Shown here: piece by piece, positions 31,674-43,745 of the stretch
How the letters are laid out: each line of letters opens with the position of its first letter
Position numbering within the stretch: position 1 is the stretch's first letter
Translations under genes and position numbers: made by a program
The notes under the pieces: generated by a model
Seen by the model: only the letters and a program-made list of their open reading frames with translations
Databases searched by the model: none
What the model was told of the DNA's origin: nothing
Origin: Tetraselmis striata
Lineage: Eukaryota; Chlorophyta; Chlorodendrophyceae; Chlorodendrales; Chlorodendraceae
Assembly (NCBI GenBank): GCA_006384855.1
Contig: VCJN01001777.1
Coordinates: forward strand, 1 to 64,000
Length of the DNA stretch: 64,000 bases
Direction of reading: 5' to 3'

Positions 31674-32195
31674 TGTTGAATTATGGGCGTGAGGGGAAAG
31701 AACGACTGTCTCTTACAACGGGTCGCGCCCTGCCTTTATACTCGCGCACGCCATGGTACGCGCGCCACCCATGAGAGCGCATCCGCCACCTTGCGCCATC
31801 GCGCGCTGACTGTATTCTCCAGTACTTAATGCATATGTGCGAGCCTGAGTATTGGCATTATCTATGTCCGTACAATACAGTATCCGTTGGTGCATCGGCC
31901 GATATCCTGCAGTATATTCTGCATCGGCTGATATCCTGCAGTATATTCTAGTACTGCATGGCGCCCACCATTGATACTCAGCAGTACCGGAATCTTGATT
32001 GTGCTCGCACGGGCGTCCTCGTACTCGTAGATGTACAGCCGCTCCGCGATGTACGTCTGCTGCCGGAGATGTACTCGCGTCCTCGTACTCGTAGCCGTAC
32101 GATCGCTCCGCCGTCTACAGGTACCGCCGAGAGTGTGCAGGCGTCAAGGCTCCCAACAGCCGGTCAAACGCCTGCAAGACTGGTATCAAACAACA
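31674..32195 (-). repeat. LTR, 522 bp (GTACCGCCGAG subtype)
   Basis: TGTTGAATTATGGG to CAACA. It has two 29-bp units and a 2-bp insertion (CATGAGAGCGC), and shares GTACCGCCGAG with the LTRs at 44704, 49713 and 55852. Confidence 0.9.
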
Positions 32196-32246
32196 CCCCC
32201 ACTCGCCATGCAGTCATCACGCGCCCAACATCTGCATGGCGAACTC

Positions 32247-32767
32247 TGTTGTTTGATACCAGTCTTGCAGGCGTTTGTGACCGGCTGTCTGGAGCCTTGA
32301 CGCCTGCACACTCTCAGCAGTATCTGTAGACGGCGGAGCGATCGTACGGCTACGAGTACGAGGACGCGAGTACATCTCCGGCAGCAGACGTACATCGCGG
32401 AGCGGCTGTACATCTTCGAGTACGAGGACGCCCGTGCGAGCACAATCAAGATTCCGGTACTGCTGAGTATCAATGGTGGGCGCCATGCAGTACTAGAATA
32501 TACTGCAGGATATCGGCCGATGCAGAATATACTGCAGGATATCGGCCGATGCAGCAGCGGATACTGTATTGTACGGACATAGATAATGCCAATACTTAGG
32601 CTCGCATATATGCGTTAAGTACTGGAGAATACAGTCAGCGCGCGATGGCGCAAGGTGGCGGATGCGCTAATGGCTGGCGTGCGCACCATGGCGTGCGGAG
32701 TATAAAGGCAGGGCGCGACCCGTTGTAAGAGACAGTCGTTCTTTTCCCTCACGCCCATATTTCAACA
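32247..32767 (+). repeat. 5' LTR, 521 bp, with TATA box
   Basis: TGTTGTTTGATACC to TTTCAACA. TATAAA at 32701-32706 is the likely promoter core. Confidence 0.9.
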
Positions 32768-32779
32768 GGTTATGGGCCC
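32768..32779 (+). promoter_or_regulatory. Primer-binding site matching initiator tRNA-Met anticodon arm
   Basis: GGTTATGGGCCC directly follows the LTR. Its complement GGGCCCATAACC is the 3' part of the anticodon-arm segment of eukaryotic initiator tRNA-Met (recalled, not searched). The next bases, TCGCTTCC, also resemble the tRNA's complement. Drosophila copia uses such a half-tRNA primer. Confidence 0.7.
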
Positions 32780-33727
32780 TCGCTTCCTTTCATCTCCCAA
32801 GCCAAGGAGCGGCCTCTGCCAACCACAGGAGCATCACAACCAGGTTCTTCCGCCGCCCCTTGCTGCTGATTCTTGGGAGGGGACCTGCGCTGTTGGGCTG
32901 GGGGGACTCGAACGACTCGTTTTCGCTCGCTGAGAGCCGAGCGTGGCCGCGAGAAGCGGTGCACTGACGGTGGCAGTCAGTGGGCGCCCTGGGACGGGGC
33001 GTGGGGCTCGTTTGCCTGTGCGACGCGAGGTCGCTGCTCGACACTGGCCTCCCTAGGCAGTGGGCGTCCTGTAGGGGCGTAGGGGCTGTTTGCCTGTGCA
33101 GCTCGACGCTGCTGTCGACCTCTTTCGTTTCGGCTGTGCCTCTCGACGCCTGGGGCCGCGTTCCGACGCCCCTTTCAGTCTCTCGACGACTCGGGCCGGC
33201 TTCGAGTCGTGTCGACTCGTGTGCGCTTGTCGCTCGCCCAGTTAGAGTGTGTCGAGCTGCCTCGCCGGCCACAGGGGAGGCAGACGGCCTCGTCGAGCGC
33301 TCTGTCGTGGTCTTGTGCCAGTGGTATCGACCCTCGTCACGAGGCAGGCAGGTTGCCGAGTTAGCAGCAGTCTGCGACCGGAGAACGACGTAGTTTCCGC
33401 CGTGTTATAGGCGAATCTATGAGAATAAAAAAAATTAGCCGGATTTCCCGGTGGTTTTCCGATTTATCGTAGCCGGTAATTTGATTTCCGCAGGGCCGCG
33501 GTTGTTTGTTGATTAATCGCGGCCGGTAATTAAAAGATTGTGCGGCTCCGGTTGTTTTCTCTCCCCAATTTCGAAATTTTGACCGAGTTTCTCCCTGTTG
33601 ACCATCTCTGGTGGGAGAAAGTTGCCACTGCGGCAAGCAGTGGTGGGGGCTTTTGGCCCTGTGAGGACCAGACCGCTGACTTGGCCTCTGTCCCGCTCTG
33701 CAGTTGATTTCCATCACTGTGATCATC

Positions 33728-36700
33728 ATGCCGGAAGGAGTGTCCGCCCGCGCGCCGCGCATTCCGTTGCCGCCCGTTTTCTCTGGTCAGACCAAGGGGT
33801 GGCGCCGCTGGAGGCACCAGATGGAGGCCTATTGCAACGCCACTGGCATGAAGCAGGCCATGATGATGAGTGAGCATGCCTCATCTGATCAGCACTTCAA
33901 GCTGTATGCAACCCTGACTGCGCTGCTCCCCGAGGAGCTCCTGGATGTCATCCGTCGGCACCTCAATGACAATGCTACCTCTGGAGGCCAAGCCTGGGCA
34001 GCTCTGCGCACCCGCTTTGAGGGAGGCCATCTTGGCAGGATCTCCGACATGTATGCGGTGCTCCAATCCGGTCAACAGCGCACCGAGACTGCGGAGGCAT
34101 ACTACCATCGCCTGGACAACGCCTTCTTGGACTTGGTGGCTGAGGCTGAGGAGCATGAGGATGTTGAAGCTCCATCACATAACCAAGTTGTGACTCAGTT
34201 CCTGGCTGGCCTCCGTCCCGAGTACGAGCCCATCATCGGTATCCTGCAGGTGACCGCGGAGCATGAGGGCCGCGCCATCACCTGGGAGGGTGACTGCCTC
34301 AAGCTGGCGCAGAACTACTCCAAGCGTATTGAGAAGAACCATGCATCGGAGCCATCTGCGGAGGGCTACATAGCCAGTGGTGGCACCAAGCGCTCCGCCC
34401 ATCTGGCCACAGGCGATGGATCTGGACCTCGCCGCCTTGGTGCCCCTCTGCGCGGTGGATGCTGGCAGTGCGGTGGGCCTCACTTCAAGCGGGACTGCCC
34501 GCAGCGCCCAAGAGGCAACAGGCGTCAAGCTGCTGCGGACCCGGCACCGGCGGCCTTTGTTGCTGATGAGGAGGAGGAGCATGTTGCTTTCATGGCTGAG
34601 AATGCCGGTAACACCCCACCTGCAAAGCGCGTTGCGCTGTCCCTGCTGGATGACGAGTGGGATGATTGGGCGCCGGAACCGGGCACCCTGCTGTATGACC
34701 TCTTCGGAGGGGAGTATGAGTCCGAGGAGGATGTGCGGCCGGCTGAGGCTGCTGGTGCTGTTGCTCAGGCGAATGAGCGCGAGCATGACCTGGACAGCCA
34801 CAACATGGATGAGATCATATCGCTGTCTGGGCTGTCTGACTGCTTCGGCATGTCTGATGATGAGGCGGGTAGTGCCTCTGGTGGCATGGGCGGCTCTGCC
34901 CGTGTTGTAACCAAGTCTGATTCCGCTTACTTGCTTGATGCGGTTGCTCTTGCGAGTGTTGTTGTCGATGCACGAGGGGCGTGCATGCTGGGGCTGAATG
35001 ATGATCTCGGAAGCTACCCGGACATGTGGGTGAAGGACAGTGGGGCATATCCGCATATGGTGGCTGACTCTGACAGCTTCGTGGAGTATGAGCAGCTTGC
35101 ACCACCGGTTGAGGTGGGGGGTATTTGCTGTCTGGCGGTGGGCCGGGGGACGGTCTGGATGGTTGTTCGAGCCGATGGCGGCGAAGTACGCTGTGTGCTT
35201 CGTGGGGTTCTGCATGTCCCGGACTTGCCGGGCAAAACAAAGCATGGCTACCGCAGGTTGTTTAGCCAGCGGTTGGCGCAGGAGCGTGGCGCTTCGTTTC
35301 ATTACACGGCCAACGGGGACTCCATGGTCTTGCGCTCTGCTGGCCGTGATATGACGGTCCCTATCGGGCGCGCTCCGGGAAGCAACTTGTACGCTTTCCG
35401 CAGCAGAATACTACGGCGCGGGCGTGCGCCCAGCCCTGCGGATGTTGTTGCGCTGCAAGCTTGTGGGAAGTTGTCAAAGTTGCTGTGGCACAGACGTCTT
35501 GGCCATCTGCATGCTGCAGGCATGGATCGTTTGCTTGCGGAGAGCGTCTCGGGGATCACGTTCGCGAAGGATGAGATACTGCCGTTTTGTGACTGTTGCG
35601 CGTTGGCGAAGTCTCACGAACAGCCGCGGTCGCGCATTGCGTCAAAGCGTCCTACTGGGCCACTGCAGAAGTTTGGAGCTGACATCTGGGGGCCAGTGGG
35701 TGTGACGTCCATTGGCGGGTTCCGTTACGTGTTTGGGATGACTGACTACTACTCGGCATACGGCTGGGTGGTGTTCATGAAGTCCAAGGATGAGGCTCCG
35801 AGGGCTCTGCTGTTGGTGGTGCGAGCTATCAGGCGCGTGCATCCCCGATTCGGATACGACAAGAGTACAGCTCGCCTGAGATTGGACAACGACTCAGTCT
35901 TCCAGAGTGCGGATTTTCGATCTGCATGCGATGGCCTGCACTTCGTTCCTGAGTTTTCTGCGCCATACTGCCAATGGCAGAATGGTCTGCAGGAGCGTAT
36001 GTGGCTTACTCTGTCCGAAATGACGGTGGCTATGCTGCTACATGCTGGCCTGGGTCGTGAGTTCTGGGCGCTGGCCTTCTGTGCCGCGATGCACATCCGC
36101 AACAATGTCTACAGTCGGGGTGTCGGTTCTGTTCCCTACCGGCGTCACACTGGCAAGACCCCAGATGTGGCTGGGTTGCGGGTGTTCGGCTGTCCAGCGT
36201 ATGTGCACGTGGATGCCGGGAATAGGCGGAAGCTTGACGCCAAGGCCTTTCGCGGGGTCTTCGTTGGTTATGGGCAGGAATCTCACACCTACTTAGTGTG
36301 GAACCCAGCTACTCGCCGGGTGGTTGCAAGTCGGAATGTGATTTTCGATGAGGGTTGGCGTGATGCGGCTTCCAGCAGCAAGGGGGGCAGTGGGGGCGAT
36401 GCTGCTGCAAGCCTTGAGATGTTCCCCCAATACCAGGCACTTCTCGATAACAGCGGGGTTGGCAGCACGTCCGACGCATCACGGCTGCAAGAGATAACCG
36501 AGGCTCACCAGCGTGTCGTGGATGAAACGGACGACGTTGAGGAGGAGCTTGAGATTGAGGAGGAGCCACTGACTGCGGAGGAACTGGAACTTGGACCGCA
36601 GCAACCCACGCTGGAGCTGACCCAGTTGGAGACGAACGAGGGAACCGACGATGGCGGGCAAGAGGAACCTTTAGTCCAGCGTGCTGAGAGGGACCCCTAC

Positions 36701-38365
36701 CCTGCTCGTTCTCGCCGAGCTCCTGGGCAATGGTGGGTCGTGCATCCGGAAAACCCCAACGACGACGCTGCAGCTATGATGGCCGCCGCATTCGCGGCAG
36801 TGACACAGGGTGTCGATGAGCCCATCACGCTCAAGCAGGCCCTGTCCGGACCGTTCAAGGAGCAATGGGCGCAAGCCGTAGAGTCAGAATTCAACTCGTT
36901 GGAGAAGCAGGGCACGTGGGTGGTGTGCGAGTTACCAGAGGAGCGAACAGCCATTCCCAGCAAATGGGTATTCAAGGTCAAATACAACGCTGATGGCAGT
37001 ATCGCGCGCTTCAAGGCCCGACTGGTTGTCCAAGGCTGCCGTCAACGACATGGCATCGACTATGCAGAGACTTTTGCACCGACCGTGAAGTTCACCACTA
37101 TCCGAGTGCTGTTTGCGATTGCAGTACAATACGGTTGGAATATCCATCAGGTTGATGTCGACACGGCGTTCCTGTATGCTCCAGTGGAGGAGGAGATCTA
37201 CATGAGGCCGCCGCCTGGCTATGAGCAGTACGATGCGAGAGGGCGGCCCATGGTCTTGCGCTTGTTGAAGAGCCTGTACGGGCTGAAGCAATCACCCCGA
37301 AATTGGCACAACACCTTGCATAAGTTCTTGGTGTGCTACGGGTTTCAGCAGCTCAAGTCCGACCCTGGCGCGTACGTCTACTGGCAGGGTGGGCAGTTGA
37401 TCTGCATCCTGGTGGTGTACGTGGACGACATGATCTTTGCCTTCAAGGACGCAGTATGGGCCGCGGATTTCAAGACGGCATTAGGCGCCCGCTTTGACAT
37501 CAAGGACTTGGGCGTCTGTGCCTGGGCGCTAGGCATGGCGGTGGAGCGAGACTGGGACAATGCGACGCTGAAGGTGCATCAGGCCAAGTACATTGATGAC
37601 ATGGTGCACAAGTTCAACCTTGCTGACGCTTACGCTGTGAGCACCCCAGCGGAGGTTGGTGCCGATGTCCCCGGTAGCAACAAGCCGTTGGCTGCTGAGA
37701 TGCCATATCAGGCCCTTGTGGGCAGCCTGCTGTACGCGATGGTGGCTACCCGCCCCGACATTGCCGAAGCCGTGAGCAAGTTGTGCAGGGTGATGGCCAA
37801 GCCTGAAGAGCGCCACTGGCAGGCTGCCAAGCGAGTCCTGCGATACCTGAAGGGTACCAAAACTCTGGGGCTGACCTTCAGTGGGGGCAAGGCTGACGGC
37901 CTACTGCACGGGTACTGCGACGCCGACTGGGCTGGAGACGTGGTGTCACGACGCTCCACCACTGGCTTCGTCTTCATGCTTTGTGGAGCTGCAGTGAGTT
38001 GGAAGTCGCAGCTGCAGGCCACTGTGGCGCTGTCAACGGCGGAGGCGGAGTACATGGCGTTGTGTGCTGCTGTGTGCGAGGCGCTGTTCTTGCGCGAGCT
38101 GCTGCGCGAGCTGTGTTGTGCTCAGTCCGAGGCCACAGTGATCTTCGAGGACAACCAGAGCTGCATTGCGCTGACGCGCAACCCCATGACCCATGGTCGC
38201 AGCAAGCACATCGCCATCAAGTACCACTTCACACGGGAGAAGGTGCTCAGCGGGGAGGTGGCAATTGAGTACTGCCCGACTGCACAGATGGTTGCGGATG
38301 CACTCACCAAGGCTCTGGGAAGGCTGAAGCACGCGGAGTTCGCCATGCAGATGTTGGGCGCGTGA
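33728..38365 (+). CDS. gag-pol: Ty1/copia Gag-Pol polyprotein, 1,545 aa, intact
   Basis: Same length and domain order as the copy at 18197-22834, differing by a handful of residues (for example RRGRAPSP and GEVRCVL here). Zinc knuckle Cys245, protease Asp437, integrase Asp652/Asp720/Glu756, RT YVDD 1231-1234 and the RNase H residues are all present. ATG 33728 follows the leader. It may still be able to supply proteins in trans. Confidence 0.95.
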   Translation: MPEGVSARAPRIPLPPVFSGQTKGWRRWRHQMEAYCNATGMKQAMMMSEHASSDQHFKLYATLTALLPEELLDVIRRHLNDNATSGGQAWAALRTRFEGGHLGRISDMYAVLQSGQQRTETAEAYYHRLDNAFLDLVAEAEEHEDVEAPSHNQVVTQFLAGLRPEYEPIIGILQVTAEHEGRAITWEGDCLKLAQNYSKRIEKNHASEPSAEGYIASGGTKRSAHLATGDGSGPRRLGAPLRGGCWQCGGPHFKRDCPQRPRGNRRQAAADPAPAAFVADEEEEHVAFMAENAGNTPPAKRVALSLLDDEWDDWAPEPGTLLYDLFGGEYESEEDVRPAEAAGAVAQANEREHDLDSHNMDEIISLSGLSDCFGMSDDEAGSASGGMGGSARVVTKSDSAYLLDAVALASVVVDARGACMLGLNDDLGSYPDMWVKDSGAYPHMVADSDSFVEYEQLAPPVEVGGICCLAVGRGTVWMVVRADGGEVRCVLRGVLHVPDLPGKTKHGYRRLFSQRLAQERGASFHYTANGDSMVLRSAGRDMTVPIGRAPGSNLYAFRSRILRRGRAPSPADVVALQACGKLSKLLWHRRLGHLHAAGMDRLLAESVSGITFAKDEILPFCDCCALAKSHEQPRSRIASKRPTGPLQKFGADIWGPVGVTSIGGFRYVFGMTDYYSAYGWVVFMKSKDEAPRALLLVVRAIRRVHPRFGYDKSTARLRLDNDSVFQSADFRSACDGLHFVPEFSAPYCQWQNGLQERMWLTLSEMTVAMLLHAGLGREFWALAFCAAMHIRNNVYSRGVGSVPYRRHTGKTPDVAGLRVFGCPAYVHVDAGNRRKLDAKAFRGVFVGYGQESHTYLVWNPATRRVVASRNVIFDEGWRDAASSSKGGSGGDAAASLEMFPQYQALLDNSGVGSTSDASRLQEITEAHQRVVDETDDVEEELEIEEEPLTAEELELGPQQPTLELTQLETNEGTDDGGQEEPLVQRAERDPYPARSRRAPGQWWVVHPENPNDDAAAMMAAAFAAVTQGVDEPITLKQALSGPFKEQWAQAVESEFNSLEKQGTWVVCELPEERTAIPSKWVFKVKYNADGSIARFKARLVVQGCRQRHGIDYAETFAPTVKFTTIRVLFAIAVQYGWNIHQVDVDTAFLYAPVEEEIYMRPPPGYEQYDARGRPMVLRLLKSLYGLKQSPRNWHNTLHKFLVCYGFQQLKSDPGAYVYWQGGQLICILVVYVDDMIFAFKDAVWAADFKTALGARFDIKDLGVCAWALGMAVERDWDNATLKVHQAKYIDDMVHKFNLADAYAVSTPAEVGADVPGSNKPLAAEMPYQALVGSLLYAMVATRPDIAEAVSKLCRVMAKPEERHWQAAKRVLRYLKGTKTLGLTFSGGKADGLLHGYCDADWAGDVVSRRSTTGFVFMLCGAAVSWKSQLQATVALSTAEAEYMALCAAVCEALFLRELLRELCCAQSEATVIFEDNQSCIALTRNPMTHGRSKHIAIKYHFTREKVLSGEVAIEYCPTAQMVADALTKALGRLKHAEFAMQMLGA

Positions 38366-38386
38366 TGACTGCATGGCGAGTGGGGG

Positions 38387-38906
38387 TGTTGTTTGATACC
38401 AGTCTTGCAGGCGTTATGACCGGCTGTCTGGAGCCTTGACGCCTGCACACTCTCAGCAGTATCTGTAGACGGCGGAGCGATCGTACGGCTACGAGTACGA
38501 GGACGCGAGTACATCTCCGGCAGCAGACGTACATCGCGGAGCGGCTGTACATCTTCGAGTACGAGGACGCCCGTGCGAGCACAATCAAGATTCCGGTACT
38601 GCTGAGTATCAATGGTGGGCGCCATGCAGTACTAGAATACACTGCAGGATATCGGCCGATGCAGAATATACTGCAGGATATCGGCCGATGCAGCAGCGGA
38701 TACTGTATTGTACGGACATAGATAATGCCAATACTTAGGCTCGCATATATGCGTTAAGTACTGGAGAATACAGTCAGCGCGCGATGGCGCAAGGTGGCGG
38801 ATGCGCTAATGGCTGGCGTGCGCACCATGGCGTGCGGAGTATAAAGGCAGGGCGCGACCCGTTGTAAGAGACAGTCGTTCTTTTCCCTCACGCCCATATT
38901 TCAACA
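38387..38906 (+). repeat. 3' LTR, 520 bp
   Basis: Follows PPT GAGTGGGGG; ends TTTCAACA at 38906. One base shorter than its 5' partner. Confidence 0.9.
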
Positions 38907-39084
38907 CTCGTACTCGTAGATGTACAGCCGTTCCGCGATGTACGTCTGCTGCCGGAGATGTACTCGCGTCCTCGTCTTCGTAGCCGTACGATCGCTCCGC
39001 CGTCTACAGATACTGCTGAGAGTGTGCCGGCGTCACGGCTCCAGACAGCCGGTCAAACGCCTGCAAGACTGGTATCAAACAACA
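38907..39084 (-). repeat. Partial LTR, 178 bp
   Basis: Inner part to the CAACA end of a minus-orientation LTR of the GATACTGCTGAG subtype, unlike the LTR at 31674. The rest of this LTR is missing at the junction with the plus element. Confidence 0.8.
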
Positions 39085-39105
39085 CCCCCACTCGCCATGC
39101 AGTCA

Positions 39106-42100
39106 TCACGCGCCCAACATCTGCATGGCGAACTCCGCGTGCTTCAGCCTTCCCAGAGCCTTGGTGAGTGCATCCGCAACCATCTGTGCAGTCGGGCAGT
39201 ACTCAATTGCCACCTCCCCGCTGAGTACCTTCTCCAGTGTGAAGTGGTACTTGATGGCGATGTGCTTGCTGCGACCATGGGTCGTGGGGTTGCGCGTCAG
39301 CGCAATGCAGCTGTGGTTGTCCTCGAAGATCACTGTGGCCTCGGACTGAGCACAACACAGCTCGCGCAGCAGCTCGCGCAAGAACAGCGCCTCACACACA
39401 GCAGCACACAACGCCATGTACTCCGCCTCCGCCGTTGACAGCGCCACAGTGGCCCGCAGCTGCGACTTCCAACTCACTGCAGCTCCACAAAGCATGAAGA
39501 CGAAGCCAGTGGTGGAGCGTCGTGACACCACGTCTCCAGCCCAGTCGGCGTCGCAGTACCCGTGCAGTAGGCCGTCAGCCTTGCCCCCACTGAAGGTCAG
39601 CCCCAGGGTTTTGGTACCCGTCAGGTATCGCAGGACTCGCTTGGCAGCCTGCCAGTGGCGCTCTTCAGGCTTGGCCATCACCCTGCACAACTTGCTCACA
39701 GCTTCGGCAATGTCGGGGCGGGTAGCCACCATCGCGTACAGCAGGCTGCCCACAAGGGCCTGATAGGGCATCTCAGCAGCCAACGCCTTGTTGCTACCGG
39801 GGACATCGGCACCAACCTCCGCTGGGGTGCTCACAGCGTAAGCGTCAGCAAGGTTGAACTTGTGCACCATGTCATCAATGTACTTGGCCTGATGCACCTT
39901 CAGCGTCGCATTGTCCCAGTCTTGCTCCACCGCCATGCCTAGCGCCCAGGCACAGACGCCCAAGTCCTTGATGTCAAAGCGGGCGCCTAATGCCGTCTTG
40001 AAATCCGCGGCCCATACTGCGTCCTTGAAGGCAAAGATCATGTCGTCCACGTACACCACCAGGATGCAGATCAACTGCCCACCCTGCCAGTAGATGTACG
40101 CGCCAGGGTCGGACTTGAGCTGCTGAAACCCGTAGCGCACCAAGAAGTTATGCAAGGTGTTGTGCCAATTTCGGGGTGATTGCTTCAGCCCGTACAGGCT
40201 CTTCAACAAGCGCAAGACCATGGGCCGCCCTCTTGCATCGTACTGCTCATAGCCAGGCGGCGGCCTCATGTAGATCTCCTCCTCCACTGGAGCATACAGG
40301 AACGCCGTGTCGACATCAACCTGATGGATATTCCAACCGTATTATACTGCGATCGCAAACAGCACTCGGATAGTGGTGAGCTTCACGGTCGGTGAAAAAA
40401 TCTCTGCATAGTCGATGCCATGTCGTTGACGGCAGCCTTGGACAACCAGTCGGGCCTTGAAGCGTGCGATACTGCCATCAGCGTTGTATTTGACCTTGAA
40501 TACCCATTTGCTGGGAATGGCTGTTCGCTCCTCTGGTAACTCGCACACCACCCACGTGCCCTGCTTCTCCAACGAGTTGAATTCTGACTCTACGGCTTGC
40601 GCCCATTGCTCCTTGAACGGTCCGGACAGGGCCTGCTTGAGCGTGATGGGCTCATCGACACCCTGTGTCACTGCCGCGAATGCGGCGGCCATCATAGCTG
40701 CAGCGTCGTCGTTGGGGTTTTCCGGATGCACGACCCACCATTGCCCAGGAGCTCGGCGAGAACGAGCAGGGTAGGGGTCCCTTCTCAGCACGCTGGACTA
40801 TAGGTTCCTCTTGCCCGCCATCGTCGATTCCCTCGTTCGTCTCCAACTGGGTCAGCTCCAGCGTGGGTTGCTGCGGTCCAAGTTCCAGTTCCTCCGCAGT
40901 CAGTGGCTCCTCCTCAATCTCAAGCTCCTCCTCAACGTCGTCCGTTTCATCCACGACACGCCGGTGAGCCTCGGTTATCTCTTGCAGCCGTGATGCGTCG
41001 GACGCGCTGCCAACCCCGCTGTTATCGAGAAGTGCCTGGTATTGGGGGAACATCTCAAGGCTTGCAGCAGCATCGCCCCCACTGCCCCCCTTGCTGCTGG
41101 AAGCCGCATCACGCCAACCCTCATCGAAAATCACATTCCGACTTGCAACCACGCGGCGAGTAGCTGGGTTCCACACTAAGTAGGTGTGAGATTCCTGCCC
41201 ATAACCAACGAAGACCCCGCGAAAGGCCTTGGCGTCAAGCTTCCGCCTATTCCCGGCATCCACGTGCACATACGCTGGACAGCCGAACACCCGCAACCCA
41301 GCCACATCTGGGGTCTTGCCAGTGTGACGCCGGTAGGGAACAGAACCGACACCCCGACTGTAGACATTGTTGCGGATGTGCATCGCGGCACAGAAGGCCA
41401 GCGCCCAGAACTCACGACCCAGGCCAGCATGTAGAAGCATAGCCACCGTCATCTCGGACAGAGTAAGCCACATACGCTCCTGCAGACCATTCTGCCATTG
41501 GCAGTATGGCGCAGAAAACTCAGGAACGAAGTGCAGGCCATCGCATGCAGATCGAAAATCCGCACTCTGGAAGACTGAGTCGTTGTCCAATCTCAGGCGA
41601 GCTGTACTCTTGTCGTATCCGAATCGGGGATGCACGCGCCTGATAGCGCGCACCACCAACAGCAGAGCCCTCGGAGCCTCATCCTTGGACTTCATGAACA
41701 CCACCCAGCCGTATGCCGAGTAGTAGTCAGTCATCCCAAACACGTAACGGAACCCGCCAATGGACGTCACACCCACTGGCCCCCAGATGTCAGCTCCAAA
41801 CTTCTGCAGTGGCCCAGTAGGACGCTTTGACGCAATGCGCGACCGCGGCTGTTCGTGAGACTTCGCCAACGCGCAACAGTCACAAAACGGCAGTATCTCA
41901 TCCTTCGCGAACGTGATCCCCGAGACGCTCTCCGCAAGCAAACGATCCATGCCTGCAGCATGCAGATGGCCAAGACGTCTGTGCCACAGCAACTTTGACA
42001 ACTTCCCACAAGCTTGCAGCGCAACAACATCCGCAGGGCTGGGCGCACGCCCGCTCTTTAGTATTCTGCTGCGGAAAGCGTACAAGTTGCTTCCCGGAGC

Positions 42101-43745
42101 GCGCCCGATAGGGACCGTCATATCACGGCCAGCAGAGCGCAAGACCATGGAGTCCCCGTTGGCCGTGTAATGAAACGAAGCGCCACGCTCCTGCGCCAAC
42201 CGCTGGCTAAACAACCTGCGGTAGCCATGCTTTGTTTTGCCCGGCAAGTCCGGGACATGCAGAACCCCACGAAGCACACTGCGTACTTCGCCGCCATCGG
42301 CTCGAACAACCATCCAGACCGTCCCCCGGCCCACCGCCAGACAGCAAATACCCCCCACCTCAACCGGTGGTGCAAGCTGCTCATACTCCACGAAGCTGTC
42401 AGAGTCAGCCACCATATGCGGATATGCCCCACTGTCCTTCACCCACATGTCCGGGTAGCTTCCGAGATCATCATTCAGCCCCAGCATGCACGCCCCTCGT
42501 GCATCGACAGCAACACTCGCAAGAGCAACCGCATCAAGCAAGTAAGCGGAATCAGACTTAGTTACAACACGGGCAGAGCCGCCCATGCCACCAGAGGCAC
42601 TACCCGCCTCATCATCAGACATGCCGAAGCAGTCAGACAGCCCAGACAGCGATATGATCTCATCCATGTTGTGGCTGTCCAGGTCATGCTCGCGCTCATT
42701 CGCCTGAGCAACAGCACCAGCAGCCTCAGCCGGCCGCACATCCTCCTCGGACTCATACTCCCCTCCGAAGAGGTCATACAGCAGGGTGCCCGGTTCCGGC
42801 GCCCAATCATCCCACTCGTCATCCAGCAGGGACAGCGCAACGCGCTTTGCAGGTGGGGTGTTACCGGCATTCTCAGCCACGAAAGCAACATGCTCCTCCT
42901 CCTCATCAGCAACAAAGGCCGCCGGTGCCGGGTCCGCAGCAGCTTGACGCCTGTTGCCTCTTGATCGCTGCGGGCAGTCCCGCTTGAAGTGAGGCCCACC
43001 GCACTGCCAGCATCCACCGTGCAGAGGTGCACCAAGGCGGCGAGGTCCAGATCCATCGCATGTGGCCAGATGGGCGGAGCGCTTGGTGCCACCACTGGCT
43101 ATGTAGCCCTCCGCAGATGGCTCCGATGCATGGTTCTTCTCAATACGCTTGGAGTAGTTCTGCGCCAGCTTGAGGCAGTCACCCTCCCAGGTGATGGCGC
43201 GGCCCTCATGCTCCGCGGTCACCTGCAGGATACCTGATGATGGGCTCGTACTCGGGACGGAGGCCAGCCAGGAACTGAGTCACAAGTTGGTTATGTGATG
43301 GAGCTTCAACATCCTCATGCTCCTCAGCCTCAGCCACCAAGTCCAAGAAGGCGTTGTCCAGGCGATGGTAGTATGCCTCCGCAGTCTCGGTGCGCTGTTG
43401 ACCGGATTGGAGCACCGCATACATGTCGGAGATCCTGCCAAGATGGCCTCCCTCAAAGCGGGTGCGCAGAGCTGCCCAGGCTTGGCCTCCAGAGGTAGCA
43501 TTGTCATTCAGGTGCCGACGGATGACATCCAGGAGCTCCTCGGGGAGCAGCGCAGTCAGGGTTGCATACAGCTTGAAGTGCTGATCAGATGAGGCATGCT
43601 CACTCATCATCATGGCCTGCTTCATGCCAGTGGCGTTGCAATAGGCCTCCATCTGGTGCCTCCAGCGGCGCCACCCCTTGGTCTGACCAGAGAAAACGGG
43701 CGGCAACGGAATGCGCGGCGCGCGGGCGGACACTCCTTCCGGCAT
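39106..43745 (-). pseudogene. copia gag-pol, full length but broken
   Basis: ATG 43743-43745 to the stop at 39106. Damage: a 1-base insertion near 43235 in Gag (GATACCTGATG), a 1-base insertion near 40783 (CCCTTCTCAG), and a CAA-to-TAA stop at about 40341-40343 just before the GWNIHQVDVD region of RT. It is otherwise collinear with the intact copies. Confidence 0.9.

Larger units (their letters stand above)
32247..38906 (+). mobile_element. Copia element with intact polyprotein, 6,660 bp
   Basis: LTRs 32247-32767 (521 bp) and 38387-38906 (520 bp), exact PBS, leader, intact gag-pol and PPT (38378-38386). The flanks AACTC (32242-32246) and CTCGT (38907-38911) do not match, so one side was changed after insertion. 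Confidence 0.9.
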
